NCBI RefSeq assembly: GCF_029892565.1
Contig: NZ_JARXVH010000001.1
Span: 372,001-436,000, forward strand
DNA length: 64,000 nucleotides
Source of the DNA: Streptomyces pseudovenezuelae
GTDB lineage: Bacteria; Actinomycetota; Actinomycetes; Streptomycetales; Streptomycetaceae
Reading direction: 5' to 3'
Shown here: positions 12,124-21,511 of the stretch, one piece after another
Numbering within the stretch: position 1 is the stretch's first letter
How the letters are laid out: each line of letters opens with the position of its first letter
Notes under the pieces: generated by a model
Told to the model about the DNA's origin: nothing
The model's database searches: none
The model's input: only the letters and a program-made list of their open reading frames with translations
Translations under genes and position numbers: made by a program

Positions 12124-12881
12124 GCGACAGCCGCTCCGCGCCCGACCGGCTGCTCGCCGTGCTCGCCGCCTTCGACCACGAGCACCCCGGCCTGTGCCTG
12201 ACCGACATCAGCCGCCGGGCCGGCCTCACCCTCACCACCGCGCACCGGCTGGTGGCCGCGCTGACCGAGTGGGGCGCGCTGGAGCGGGACGAGTCGGGCG
12301 TCTACCACGTCGGACTGCGGCTGTGGGAGATCTCCGCGCTCGCCCCGCGCGGGCTCGCGCTGCGGCAGGTGGCGCTGCCGTATCTGGAGGACCTCTACGA
12401 AGCGACGCACGAGAACGTGCAGTTGGCGGTCCGGGACGGCGGCCAGGTCGTCTACACCGAGTGGCTGTCGGGGCGTTCGGCGGTGGGCGTGCACATCAGG
12501 GTCGGGGCGCGCTGGCCGCTGCACGCCACCGGGGTCGGGCTGGCGCTGCTGGCCCACGGGGAAGCCGAGTTCCAGGAGGAGTACTGCGCCGGTCCGCTCG
12601 CGTCCTTCACGCCGTACACGGTCACCGATCCGGGACGGTTGCGCCGGCTGCTCGCCGAGGTGCGGCACACCGGGATCGCCGTGAGCAGCCGGCAGGTCAC
12701 GGCCGACGCCCTCTCGGTCGCCGCGCCGGTGCGGGGGCCGGGCGGCACGGTGGTCGCCGCCGTGTCGGTGGTGGTGCCCCAAGTCGAGGCACAGGTACCG
12801 GTGTTGGTGCCCGCTGTACGGCTGGCGGCGCGCGGCATATCCCGGGCGCTGGGGTGGCGGCCGGAGCGGAAGGAGACGTGA
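12120..12881 (+). CDS. IclR-family transcriptional regulator
   Basis: A 253-residue protein with an N-terminal winged helix (LTDISRRAGLTLTTAHRLVAALTEWGALERD, residues about 23-55) and a C-terminal GAF-like effector domain (VQLAVRDGGQVVYTEWLSG, PLHATGVGLALLA, GIAVSSRQVTADALSVAAPV). The start overlaps the MarR stop by ATGA. Two regulators of different families in one transcript opposite one catabolic operon suggests two inputs, for example free acid and CoA ester. That is inference. Confidence 0.9.
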   Translation: MSDSRSAPDRLLAVLAAFDHEHPGLCLTDISRRAGLTLTTAHRLVAALTEWGALERDESGVYHVGLRLWEISALAPRGLALRQVALPYLEDLYEATHENVQLAVRDGGQVVYTEWLSGRSAVGVHIRVGARWPLHATGVGLALLAHGEAEFQEEYCAGPLASFTPYTVTDPGRLRRLLAEVRHTGIAVSSRQVTADALSVAAPVRGPGGTVVAAVSVVVPQVEAQVPVLVPAVRLAARGISRALGWRPERKET

Positions 12882-12972
12882 GGTCATGAGGTCCGGCGTC
12901 GGGGCGAGGCGGATGCCGACCGTAGGACAGGGCGGACGCCACTCCTCTGAACATCGGCCCCCGGATATCCCT

Positions 12973-12984
12973 CTCACCGGTGAG
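12973..12984. promoter_or_regulatory. 12-bp perfect palindrome upstream of the two-component operon
   Basis: CTCACCGGTGAG lies 58 bp before the histidine-kinase start. It is a plausible binding site for the NarL-type response regulator encoded in the operon, but only one copy is seen and G+C-rich palindromes arise by chance. Confidence 0.3.
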
Positions 12985-13041
12985 GACCAGGCCACCATGC
13001 CCTCGTGATACTGGAACGGCCCTTGCCCCGAGGAGCCGCCC

Positions 13042-14244
13042 ATGTCCCCGCAGTCCTCCTTCGCACACTCCTGGTTCGCGCAGCTCAACACCCGGCTGCG
13101 CACCGCGAATCCCTACGCCGTCGACGCCGCGCTCGCCACCCTCGTGCTGTTCGCCGTCTCGCTCCAGTGGCTCTTCCCCGACGAGGGCGACGACCGCCTG
13201 ACCTGGCAGGGCTGGCTGCTGGGCGCGGCCACGGCGGTGCCGCTGGTGTGGCGGCGCCGGGCGCCGTTCGGTACGGCCTGCGCGGTGTCGGCCGCGACGC
13301 CCGCGATGGCGGTCTACCACGCGCCACCGCCGGACGTGGTCTACGGCGGACTGGTCGTCCTCTACACGATGGGCGCCCAGGGCCGGCCGTGGCAGCGGCG
13401 CGTGATGCTGGCCGGCTGGGTCCTCGGCGTCACGCTGACCATGCACCACAAGGAGGACACCCGGCCCTTCGAGTACGCCTTCCATCTGATGACCATCCTC
13501 TGCGCCTACGCGCTCGGGATGCTCACCCGCGTCCAGCGCGCCTACACCGCGGAGTTGGAGGACCGGGCGCGTCGGCTTGAGCGGGAGCGCGCCGCCGACA
13601 CCGCGCGGGCGACGGCGCAGGAACGCGCGCGGATCGCCCGGGACATGCACGACATCCTGGCGCACGCGGTGAGCCTGATGGTGGTGCAGGCGGAGGCAGG
13701 GCCGGTCGTGGTGCGCAGTGATCCGGCGCGCGCGGAGGCCGCGTTCGACGCGATCGCGGGGGCCGGGCGGGACGCGATGGGGCAGCTGCGGCGGATCCTC
13801 GGGGTCCTCAAGGAGGAGCAACGGCAAGGGACTTCACCGCAGCCGGGGGTGACCGCCCTGCCCGAGCTGCTCCGCCAGGTCGGCGAAACCACCGGCCTGC
13901 GCGTCGAGTTGAGCACCTCGGGCGAGCCGTGCCCGCTTCCGCCGGACACCGGGATCGCCGTCTACCGGGTGGTCCAGGAGGCCCTGACCAACACCGTGAA
14001 GCATGCGTACGCTTCCTCCGCGACGGTCCGACTCGACTGGACGGAGCGGGAGTTGACCCTGACGGTGACGGACGACGGCCGGGGCCCGTCGGCTCCCGGC
14101 GACGGCGGACACGGGCTGATCGGCATCCGGGAACGGGCTGCGGCCTGCGGGGGCACCGCCGAGGCGGGGCGCGGACCGGACGGGGGCTTCCGGGTCGTCG
14201 TACGTCTGCCGGTGGCCGCGGACCGGCAGGCGGCGCTGGGGTGA
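13042..14244 (+). CDS. Sensor histidine kinase (NarL/DesK type)
   Basis: A 400-residue membrane kinase. Four to five hydrophobic segments occupy about residues 25-160 with no large extracellular loop, so it probably senses a membrane signal. The HisKA_3 phosphoacceptor is in RARIARDMHDILAHAVSLMVVQ, and the ATP-binding domain ends with DDGRGP and GGHGLIGIRERA. GAGGAG precedes the ATG. The stop overlaps the response-regulator start (GTGA). Kinases of this type commonly control transporters or cell-envelope genes; an MMPL transporter follows. Confidence 0.93.
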   Translation: MSPQSSFAHSWFAQLNTRLRTANPYAVDAALATLVLFAVSLQWLFPDEGDDRLTWQGWLLGAATAVPLVWRRRAPFGTACAVSAATPAMAVYHAPPPDVVYGGLVVLYTMGAQGRPWQRRVMLAGWVLGVTLTMHHKEDTRPFEYAFHLMTILCAYALGMLTRVQRAYTAELEDRARRLERERAADTARATAQERARIARDMHDILAHAVSLMVVQAEAGPVVVRSDPARAEAAFDAIAGAGRDAMGQLRRILGVLKEEQRQGTSPQPGVTALPELLRQVGETTGLRVELSTSGEPCPLPPDTGIAVYRVVQEALTNTVKHAYASSATVRLDWTERELTLTVTDDGRGPSAPGDGGHGLIGIRERAAACGGTAEAGRGPDGGFRVVVRLPVAADRQAALG

Positions 14245-14939
14245 GCATCCGCGTGGTCGTCGCCGACGACCAGGAACTGGTGCGCAGCGGGTTCACCATG
14301 ATCCTGGAGGCGCAACGGGACATGGAGGTGGTCGCCGAGGCCGGGGACGGCGAGGAGGCGGTCGCCGCGGTGCGGCGGCACGCGCCCGACGTGCTGCTGC
14401 TCGACATCCGGATGCCGGTGATGGACGGCCTGGAGGCGGCGCGGCGGGTGTGCGCGCAGTCGAGCTGCAAGGTCGTCATGCTGACCACGTTCGACCTGGA
14501 CGAGTACGTGTACGAGGCGCTGTACGCGGGCGCCAGCGGCTTCCTGCTCAAGGACGTCCGCCGCGACGACCTCGTGCACGCCGTGCGGGTGGTCGCGGCC
14601 GGCGACTCGCTCCTCGCGCCGACGGTCACCCGGCGCCTGGTCGCGGACATCGTGCGACGGCGCCGCGAGGAGGCCGCCGCCTCGGTCACCCCGCAGCGGC
14701 TCGACGTCCTGACGACCCGCGAGACGGAGACCCTGACGCTGCTGGCCCGCGGGCTGTCCAACGCCGAGATCGCCACGACCTTCTTCGTCAGCGAGCACAC
14801 CGTCAAGACCCATGTCAGCAATGTGCTGAGCAAGTTGGGCCTCAGGGACCGGGTGCAGGCGGTGATCTGCGCCTACGAGACGGGGTTGGTCGTGGCGGGC
14901 GCGCCGGGGACGGACGGGCCGTCGGCGGAGGACAGTTGA
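14241..14939 (+). CDS. Response regulator (NarL/FixJ type)
   Basis: A 232-residue partner of the kinase encoded just upstream. The receiver domain has the acidic pair D9/D10, the phosphoacceptor D55 (LLLDIRMPVMDG), T85 and K107 (FLLKDV). The LuxR-type helix-turn-helix covers about residues 155-215 (LTTRETETLTLLARGLSNAEIA, SEHTVKTHVSNVLSKLG). The GTG start lies in GTGA overlapping the kinase stop. It should activate or repress the MMPL gene downstream and its own operon. Confidence 0.94.
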   Translation: MSIRVVVADDQELVRSGFTMILEAQRDMEVVAEAGDGEEAVAAVRRHAPDVLLLDIRMPVMDGLEAARRVCAQSSCKVVMLTTFDLDEYVYEALYAGASGFLLKDVRRDDLVHAVRVVAAGDSLLAPTVTRRLVADIVRRRREEAAASVTPQRLDVLTTRETETLTLLARGLSNAEIATTFFVSEHTVKTHVSNVLSKLGLRDRVQAVICAYETGLVVAGAPGTDGPSAEDS

Positions 14940-14978
14940 CGGAGCGCCGTTGACGGAAGGGCCGTTGGCGGAAGGGCC
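14935..14978. repeat. Three imperfect 14-15-bp tandem repeats
   Basis: The units are GTTGACGGAGCGCC, GTTGACGGAAGGGCC and GTTGGCGGAAGGGCC, head to tail, starting inside the response-regulator stop codon and running into the gap before the MMPL gene. Two units contain a TTGACG -35-like hexamer. The array may be a small slippage product or a set of binding half-sites for the adjacent regulator. Confidence 0.6.
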
Positions 14979-15131
14979 TGTTCCTCCCGCGCGGGAGTGA
15001 GTCGCGGCCCCGTCTCCCCCGTACGACGGAGTCCCGGAAACCGCTCCCTCCGGCGATCTGGTGGCACCCCCTCCCGCACGAGCCTGAGGGGCATGTCCAT
15101 CGATGCCTCGCACACCTCGCAGGGAGGGACC

Positions 15132-17234
15132 GTGCTCTCCGCACTCGCCCGGACGGCCACCCGTCGTCCGCTCACCGTGATCCTGTTCTGGGTGCTCTTC
15201 CTGTTGCTCGGCTTCGGGCTGGGGACGGGCGTGTTCGCACGACTCTCCGACAACGTGCCCGAAGTCCCGGGCACCGAGTCCGAGCGCGCCGCGCAGTACC
15301 TGGACCGCACCGACCCGACCGGCGAGTCGATCACCGCCGTCGTCGAGGGCGTCGCGGTCACCGATCCCGGACTGCGCGGCCAGGTCGAGCGGGCCGTCAC
15401 CGACGTACGCGCGATCGCCGGGGTCGCCGCCGTGCCGGACCCGTACACGACCCGCGGCCTCACCGCCGAGGACGGGCGGGCCCTGCTCATCCCGGTCACC
15501 CTCACGGGCGGTCTCGACGACGACGCCGAGGAGCGGGCCGTGGACGCGGCGGCCGACCGGATCAAGGAGATCGACGCGCTCGAAGTCCACGTCAGCGGCG
15601 GCCCGTTGCTGGGCACGCAGATCGGCGAGCGGGCCCAGGAGGACGTACGGAACGCCGAGTTGATCTCCCTGCCGGTCGTACTGGCCCTGCTCCTGGTCGT
15701 GTTCGGCGGACTGCGTGCGGCCGGGCTGCCGCTGGTGATCGCGGTCAGCGGGATCGCGGGCGCGTTCCTGGCGCTGTTCGGCTTCAGCCAGGTGACCGAC
15801 ATCTCGGTGTACGCGATCCAGGTGACGACGATGCTGGGGCTCGGACTCGCCGTGGACTACGCCCTGTTGATGCTGGTCCGCTTCCGCGAGGAACGCCGGC
15901 ACACCGACGACGTCGTCGAGGCCGTGCACCGTACGGTCGGCGCGGCCGGGCGGACCGTGCTGTTCTCCGGGTTCACCGTGGCCGTCAGCCTGACCGGGCT
16001 GCTGGTCTTCCCGAGCGTCTTCCTGCGCAGCATGGGCCTGGCCGTGGCCGCAGTGGTGGTCATCGACATGCTGGCCGCGCTGACCCTGCTGCCCGCGCTG
16101 CTGACCAGGTTCGGCGGCAGGATCCCGCCGGCGAAGACCCGTGCGGAGGGCGAGGAGGGCCGTGTCTTCGCCCGCCTCGCCCGTTTCTCGGCCCGCCATC
16201 GCGTCGCCGTGGTCGCCGTCGTCGTACCCGTCCTGCTCGTCCTGGCGCTGCCCGCCGCCGGCATGAAGATCCAGATCGGCGACGCCACCCAGCTCCCGAC
16301 GAGCACCGAGGCACGCCAGTTGTACGACACCGTCGACGCGCACTTCCCCCCGGGCACCGGCGTCTCCCCGGTCACCGTCGTCCTGAAGCCGGGCACCGAC
16401 ACGGCGACCGCCGACCGCATCCGGGCCCTCTCCCCGACCGCGCAGACCCGCCAACTGCCCGGCGGCACAAGCATCGTTGAGATCCAGCCCTCTGGGATCG
16501 TGGACGGCAAGGCGGCCACCGACCTGGTTCAGCGGGTCCGGGACGTACGCGGTGACACACCGGTCCAGGTCACCGGACCCGCGGCCCGACTGGTCGACTT
16601 CCGCGCGATGCTGTCCGACCGGGCGCCGTGGGCGGCGGTGACCGTGCTCATCGGCATCTTCGCCCTGCTGTTCGCCTTCACCGGCTCGGTGTTGATCCCG
16701 CTGCGCACGATCCTGACCACACTGCTCAGCCTGGGCGCCGCGCTCGGAGCGGTGGTCTGGGTCTTCCAGGACGGGCATCTCGCCGGGGTACTCGGCGCGG
16801 AGGGCCTGGGCGCGCTGAGCCTCACGGCACCCCCGCTGATCATCGCGATCGCCTTCGGACTCGCCATGGACTACGAGCTGTTCATCCTGGCCCGGATGCG
16901 CGAGGCACGGCGGCGGACGGGCGACGACCAGGATGCCGTGGTGACCGGTCTGCGCCGCTCCGGCCGCGTGGTGACCTGCGCCGCGCTGCTCCTCGCCGTC
17001 GTCTTCGGCGCCTTCATGACCGGCGGCTTCTCCCCCATCCTGCAGATCGGGCTCGGCCTCACCCTCGCCGTCCTGATCGACGCGACGGTCGTCCGGATGC
17101 TCCTCGTCCCGGCGACGATGGCACTGCTCGGGCGCTACGCCTGGTGGGCACCGAAGCCGCTGCGCCGGGTGCACGACCGGTTCGGACTGCACGAAGAGGC
17201 GCCTGAACAGCGGGAGTTGAGCCGGAGCAACTGA
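15132..17234 (+). CDS. MMPL/RND-family membrane transporter
   Basis: About 700 residues with the duplicated RND layout: one hydrophobic segment, an extracellular domain, a five-to-six-helix block (VTTMLGLGLAVDYALLMLVRFREE), then the same pattern again (IAIAFGLAMDYELFILARMRE). The two DY motifs inside the membrane are the proton-relay signatures of MmpL proteins. It probably exports a lipid or drug-like molecule. I chose GTG 15132 because AGGGAGG lies just upstream; an ATG at 15093 and a GTG at 14997 are in frame but lack usable spacing. It is likely controlled by the preceding two-component pair. Confidence 0.9.
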   Translation: MLSALARTATRRPLTVILFWVLFLLLGFGLGTGVFARLSDNVPEVPGTESERAAQYLDRTDPTGESITAVVEGVAVTDPGLRGQVERAVTDVRAIAGVAAVPDPYTTRGLTAEDGRALLIPVTLTGGLDDDAEERAVDAAADRIKEIDALEVHVSGGPLLGTQIGERAQEDVRNAELISLPVVLALLLVVFGGLRAAGLPLVIAVSGIAGAFLALFGFSQVTDISVYAIQVTTMLGLGLAVDYALLMLVRFREERRHTDDVVEAVHRTVGAAGRTVLFSGFTVAVSLTGLLVFPSVFLRSMGLAVAAVVVIDMLAALTLLPALLTRFGGRIPPAKTRAEGEEGRVFARLARFSARHRVAVVAVVVPVLLVLALPAAGMKIQIGDATQLPTSTEARQLYDTVDAHFPPGTGVSPVTVVLKPGTDTATADRIRALSPTAQTRQLPGGTSIVEIQPSGIVDGKAATDLVQRVRDVRGDTPVQVTGPAARLVDFRAMLSDRAPWAAVTVLIGIFALLFAFTGSVLIPLRTILTTLLSLGAALGAVVWVFQDGHLAGVLGAEGLGALSLTAPPLIIAIAFGLAMDYELFILARMREARRRTGDDQDAVVTGLRRSGRVVTCAALLLAVVFGAFMTGGFSPILQIGLGLTLAVLIDATVVRMLLVPATMALLGRYAWWAPKPLRRVHDRFGLHEEAPEQRELSRSN

Positions 17235-17241
17235 CGTCACC

Positions 17242-19932
17242 TCAACTCCCCACCCCCGCAAGCCCCTCCCGCATCCGCCGATCCCGCGGCGCCTCCTTCC
17301 GGTCCAACCGCGCGTCCAACAGCCGTCGTGCCGCCTCGCACCGGCCCGCCGCCACCAGGGCGTAGAGCAGCGTCTCCTCGACGACCTCCCGTTGAGCCGA
17401 GCTGCCGCCCACCCGGCGCAGGACCGGGAGCAGGGCGTCCAGGCCCCGGGCCGCCTCCTGGAAACGCTCCTCCACCAGCGCGGCGAACGCCTCGCACAGC
17501 GGGACGATCACTTCGCGCTGCACCTGGTCGGCGCCGGCGGCATGGTCGCGCAGTCGCTGCAGGGCGGGGAGGTCTCCGGCGGCGGCAAGGGCCACGGCGG
17601 CGTGCAGGGCGGTGAAAGCGGTCGCGGGGCGTTCCAGGACCTCGTGGGTCACCGATTCCAGGACGTCCGAAGTGGGCAGCTCGCCCGGCCAGTTGTCGCT
17701 CAGCCGGGCCCGCCACAGCAGCGACCCCGAGTCGACCAGCGCCCGCACCCCGGTCACCACCCGCCCCGGCGCGAGCTGGGCGAACCAGCGTCGGCGCACG
17801 GCGTCCGGGTCGTCGAGGGCCAGTTCGTGCAGCGCGATGTGCCAGGAGAAGTGCGCCCGGTGCACGGCGCCCCGGCCCTGCCCGGCGACCCAGGCGTCCA
17901 GCCAGTCGCGGCCCGCCTCGTGCGCGCCGGACTCGTAGTGGACGTGGGCGAGCGCGTGCACGGCGTGTCCTGAGGCGGGCTCGGCGGCCAGCGCGCGGTG
18001 GGCGAGCTCACCGGCCTCGTGCAGCCGCCCCTGCTCCTGGCGCAGAAAGGCCAGCAGCGAGGTGTGGAACCAGTGGCCTTCGTGCGCGGCGGACGTCGCC
18101 TCGACCAGGCGCAGCGCCTGGTCGTCGTCGAGGTCGGTGACGCCGGAGAAGGCGATGGTGGGCACGGCGACCGCGAGGGCGAACGCGTCGGCGGGGTGCG
18201 CGTCGAGGTGTCGTACGAGTGCGGTGTCGCCGTTCTCGCCGTGCACCCGGCGTGTCACCACCTCCACGAAGGACCGCTCCCGTTCGTCGCCCCGTTCGCG
18301 CGCGCTGCGCTGCGCCTCGGCCAGAGCCCGGGGTACGTCGACGGTGGCGCCGCACTCGTGGCCCAGCAGGGCGAGGGCCGCGTGGGCAAGGGCGAAGCCG
18401 GGGTCGAGCGCGACCGCGCGGGCGAAGGCGTCCTCGGCGCCGGCCCGGACCTTGAGGACCCGCTCCAGGCCGGTGCGGTAGGCGGCGGCCGACTCGGCGT
18501 GGGTGGAGAGGGCGAGGTCGTGTCCGTCGACCGGACGGCGGGAGGGGCGGCGGTTCGCATGGCGCTTCGGGGCGAGTGGGGCGAGCAACTGCCTGGCCAG
18601 GGCCGCCGCTTGGACCCGGATCTCGGGGATCGCGGTGGTCTCCCACAGTTCACCGCGGCGCGGGGCGCCCAGCGTGAACAGCGGCCGGTCGGCACGGCCT
18701 TCGGCGTCGAGGAGCCGTCCGTCGAGTGTGGCCACGCCCATGCCGAGCGGCCCGGCCACCGCGGCACCGGAGTCGAGCAGAGAGCGCCAGAGGGGGGCGT
18801 CGGAGCGGCGGCCGGGTCCCGTGCAGTCGATCACCCAACCGACGTTCAGGAAACGGCCGTTGGAGAGGGTGACCGCGAGCGCGCCCTCGTGCTCGACCAC
18901 GTCCGTGACCGCGCCCGTGTGGACGGTGAGCCGGCGTGCCGTGCGGGCCCGGGAGACGGACTCGGCGGTGGCGGGGGCCATGCGGTGGCGGTGGGTGTTC
19001 CACAGGGCGCCTTCGCGGGCCAGGAACTCGGCGCGGTCCTCGGGGGTGAGGCTGTGCCAGAGGCGCGCGGTGTGCGGGCGCAGGCTGTCGAGGGCGGGGC
19101 GCCAGTCGCCGTGGGTGCGTACGGACCGGCTGATGTGCCGGTAGACGGCGCGGCGCAGCCGGCCCAGCGAGGTGTCGTCGAGGCCGTCCGGTGGGGTCAT
19201 CGGGCCGGCCGGGGTGAGCGCGTGCGGCTGGGGCAGCAGGCCGCTGCGGGAGAGGGCGTGCACCGTGCGGCCGGGGCGGTCGAGGGCGAGGGCGAGGTCC
19301 ACGGCGGTGAGACCGGTGCCGACCAGGAGGACGGCGGCGGTGTCGGCCCGCGGTCCGTCGAGAGCGCCCGTGGTCCAGGGCTCGGCGACGAAGCGGGCCG
19401 AGGCGCGCAGGGCGGGCGGGGCCCAGCCTGCGGCCGGGGCGGCGGGGCCGGTGGCCAGGACGGCACTGTGCGCGGTGAGGTGTCCCCCGTCGGCGAGGTG
19501 GAGGTCCACCCGGCCGTCGGGGGTGCCGGTACAACTCTCGGCGAGGGTGCGCAATCGACGTACGGTGACCGTGCCTTGAGCGCGGACGATCGCCTGCGCG
19601 AGGGTGTCGGCCAGGTAGGCGCCGTAGCGGTAGCGGGTCGCGAAGTCGGCGGCGGTGACCGTCGGTTCGCCGTGGCGGCAGAGCCAGCGGGTGAAGTGGC
19701 CGGGGTCGTCGGGGTAGCAACTCATGCCGCCCGAGGGCACGTTGAGGCGGTGGCGCGGGTCGCGGGTGGCGTAGGCGGTGCCGCGGCCGGCTTCCGGGGC
19801 CGGATCCAGGAGGACGAGGTCGAGCGGGGTCCGGCGGCGCGTAGCCGTCTCGCAGAGCTGGACGGCGGTGAGGGTGCCCGCCGCGCCCGCTCCGACGATG
19901 GCCACGGTGTGCCGCTCGCGGACTTCGGTCAC
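17242..19932 (-). CDS. FAD/NAD(P)-binding protein fused to a TTC38-like helical-repeat domain
   Basis: One uninterrupted 896-residue frame with two unrelated halves. Residues 1-460 are a NAD_binding_9-type flavoprotein: VAIVGAGAAGTLTAVQL binds FAD, RLNVPSGGMS is the family motif, VLLVGTGLTAVDLALAL is the second dinucleotide motif, and DCTGPG and ATLDGRLLD follow. Residues about 470-890 resemble the TTC38 tetratricopeptide family (AFARAVALDPGFALAHAALALL, GHAVHALAHVHYESGAHEAGRDWLDAW, SWHIALHELAL). The join is a basic linker rich in Arg and Pro near 18525-18570, with no start codon and no stop. Function unknown; such flavoproteins are often annotated as putative hydroxylases/oxidoreductases. The lone gene faces an L,D-transpeptidase across 317 bp. 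Confidence 0.85.
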   Translation of the reverse strand: MTEVRERHTVAIVGAGAAGTLTAVQLCETATRRRTPLDLVLLDPAPEAGRGTAYATRDPRHRLNVPSGGMSCYPDDPGHFTRWLCRHGEPTVTAADFATRYRYGAYLADTLAQAIVRAQGTVTVRRLRTLAESCTGTPDGRVDLHLADGGHLTAHSAVLATGPAAPAAGWAPPALRASARFVAEPWTTGALDGPRADTAAVLLVGTGLTAVDLALALDRPGRTVHALSRSGLLPQPHALTPAGPMTPPDGLDDTSLGRLRRAVYRHISRSVRTHGDWRPALDSLRPHTARLWHSLTPEDRAEFLAREGALWNTHRHRMAPATAESVSRARTARRLTVHTGAVTDVVEHEGALAVTLSNGRFLNVGWVIDCTGPGRRSDAPLWRSLLDSGAAVAGPLGMGVATLDGRLLDAEGRADRPLFTLGAPRRGELWETTAIPEIRVQAAALARQLLAPLAPKRHANRRPSRRPVDGHDLALSTHAESAAAYRTGLERVLKVRAGAEDAFARAVALDPGFALAHAALALLGHECGATVDVPRALAEAQRSARERGDERERSFVEVVTRRVHGENGDTALVRHLDAHPADAFALAVAVPTIAFSGVTDLDDDQALRLVEATSAAHEGHWFHTSLLAFLRQEQGRLHEAGELAHRALAAEPASGHAVHALAHVHYESGAHEAGRDWLDAWVAGQGRGAVHRAHFSWHIALHELALDDPDAVRRRWFAQLAPGRVVTGVRALVDSGSLLWRARLSDNWPGELPTSDVLESVTHEVLERPATAFTALHAAVALAAAGDLPALQRLRDHAAGADQVQREVIVPLCEAFAALVEERFQEAARGLDALLPVLRRVGGSSAQREVVEETLLYALVAAGRCEAARRLLDARLDRKEAPRDRRMREGLAGVGS

Positions 19933-20249
19933 GAATACCTCCGGCTGTGATCGGCAGCGGAGCCGCGGTGAACGGAACTCCGCCTTCAGTCGTTCCTCGC
20001 TTCCGAACTATTCCGACCGGGAAGGTGGGGAAGCCATGCCGGGACGGGGATCTCACCGGATACTCAGCGCCCCGGTCGGGGCGTTCATACTCTGTTCACA
20101 AACCCGGGCGCCCCGACAACCGTGCTTTCAGGCCTTCTCTCACCGTGTCCTCACAGGAATCTCAGGGAGCGGCCCACGGATTCAAAGGATCAACCCATGT
20201 CCGCGGCGCAGGATGCACCCGCAAGGTGGATTTCTCAGGAAGGCCTGCC
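19933..20249. promoter_or_regulatory. 317-bp divergent intergenic region with a 9-bp inverted repeat
   Basis: This gap should hold promoters for the flavoprotein fusion (-) and the L,D-transpeptidase (+). A perfect inverted repeat GTCGGGGCG / CGCCCCGAC (20075-20083 and 20109-20117) flanks a 25-nt A+T-richer stretch, which could be a leader hairpin for the transpeptidase mRNA or a protein site. A short frame from ATG 20197 with AAAGGAT upstream overlaps the transpeptidase start in another frame and is not convincing. I see no -35/-10 pair I would trust. Confidence 0.4.
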
Positions 20250-21494
20250 GTGGGCGCATCGCACATATCGAACCGGTCCGAGCAGCAGTCGGGGAGGTGG
20301 TCCCGGCGCGGGATACTCACCGCGCTCGGCGTGGTACCGGCCGCCGTCCTGACCGGGTGCAGCTCGGCGGGCGCCTCGGAGGGCGACACCACGAAGGCCG
20401 CCGCGTCGGGCGTCGCCTCGGCCTCAGCCACGAAGCGGCCCACCATCACGGTGAGTCCGGCCGACGGCACCAAGAAGGCCGGGTTCGCCAGTCCGGTCGA
20501 GGTGACCGTGACCGACGGCACACTCGCCTCGGTCAAGGTCACCGGAAATGACGGTTCCACCTTGGCCGGTTCACTCAACGACGCCAAGACCAAGTGGACG
20601 TCCACGAAGAACCCGTACTCGGGTACGAAGTACACGGTCGCGGCGACGGCCCAGGGCGCCGCCGAGCAGACCGCGACCTTCACCACCAAGGCGCCCGGCG
20701 AGACCTTCGTGGGCTACTTCACGCCCGAGGCGAACACCACCTCCGGCGTCGGCATGCCGGTGTCGATCAACTTCACGCACGCCGTGGCCGACCGGGCCGC
20801 CGTCCAGAAGGCGATCACGGTGACCGCCGAGCCGGCCGTCGAGGTGGTCGGCCACTGGTTCAGCGACACCCGGCTCGACTTCCGCCCCGAGACGTACTGG
20901 GCGTCCGGCACGACGATCACGCTCAGCCTGCGCCTGAAGGACATCGAGGGCTCCGACGGCGTCTACGGCGTCCAGTCCAAGGACGTCACCTTCCACATCG
21001 GCCGTGAGCAGATCAGCACGGTCGACCTGTCCACCAAGGAGATGGTGGTCAAACGGGACGGCGCGACCCGCGCCACCTACGCCGTCTCCGGCGGCGACTC
21101 CGACCACACCACCTGGTCCGGGATCATGGTGATCAGCGAGCGCTTCAAGCAGACCCGCATGGAGTCCTCGACGGTCGGGCTCGGCGACGAGTACGACATC
21201 TCCGACGTCCCGCACGCCCAGCGCCTGACCACCTCCGGCACCTTCGTGCACGGCAACTACTGGGCGTCCACCGCGGTGTTCGGCAACCAGAACACCAGCC
21301 ACGGCTGCGTCGGCCTGCACGACGCCAAGGGCGCGAGCGACACCTCGGTGCCCGGCTACAAGTTCTACGACAGTTCGATGCTCGGCGACGTCGTCATCGT
21401 CAAGAACTCGGGCGAGAAGACGGTGGATCCGGCCAACGGCCTCAACGGCTGGAACATGTCGTGGGCGAACTGGAAGGCGGGCAGCGCCGCCTGA
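20250..21494 (+). CDS. L,D-transpeptidase lipoprotein with bacterial Ig-like domains
   Basis: A 414-residue exported cell-wall enzyme. The N-terminus has twin arginines and a lipobox (SRRGILTALGVVPAAVLTGC), so it is probably a lipoprotein anchored at the outer face of the membrane. Two Ig-like domains (about residues 60-150 and 150-250) precede the YkuD catalytic domain, with FVHGNYW and the catalytic SHGCVGLHD (Ser-His-Gly-Cys). This layout matches actinobacterial Ldt enzymes that make 3-3 cross-links in peptidoglycan. I chose GTG 20250 because AGGAAGG lies six bases upstream; the frame is open further upstream without signal-like sequence. Confidence 0.92.
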   Translation: MGASHISNRSEQQSGRWSRRGILTALGVVPAAVLTGCSSAGASEGDTTKAAASGVASASATKRPTITVSPADGTKKAGFASPVEVTVTDGTLASVKVTGNDGSTLAGSLNDAKTKWTSTKNPYSGTKYTVAATAQGAAEQTATFTTKAPGETFVGYFTPEANTTSGVGMPVSINFTHAVADRAAVQKAITVTAEPAVEVVGHWFSDTRLDFRPETYWASGTTITLSLRLKDIEGSDGVYGVQSKDVTFHIGREQISTVDLSTKEMVVKRDGATRATYAVSGGDSDHTTWSGIMVISERFKQTRMESSTVGLGDEYDISDVPHAQRLTTSGTFVHGNYWASTAVFGNQNTSHGCVGLHDAKGASDTSVPGYKFYDSSMLGDVVIVKNSGEKTVDPANGLNGWNMSWANWKAGSAA

Positions 21495-21511
21495 AGGCCG
21501 TCCCGCGATGA

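Noticed and set aside
13962..17261. A very long open frame (about 1,100 codons) antisense to the two-component genes and the MMPL exporter
   Set aside because: G+C-rich third positions leave the complementary frame free of stops. The translation is low-complexity Arg/Gly/Asp/His-rich with no domain, while the plus-strand genes have full family motifs. The same applies to long antisense frames at 990-2654, 5002-7503, 17998-19950 and 29509-32193.
20197..20352. A short ORF starting MSAAQDAPARW with AAAGGAT upstream
   Set aside because: It runs in another frame across the start and lipobox region of the L,D-transpeptidase, whose GTG start has a better ribosome site and a clear signal sequence.
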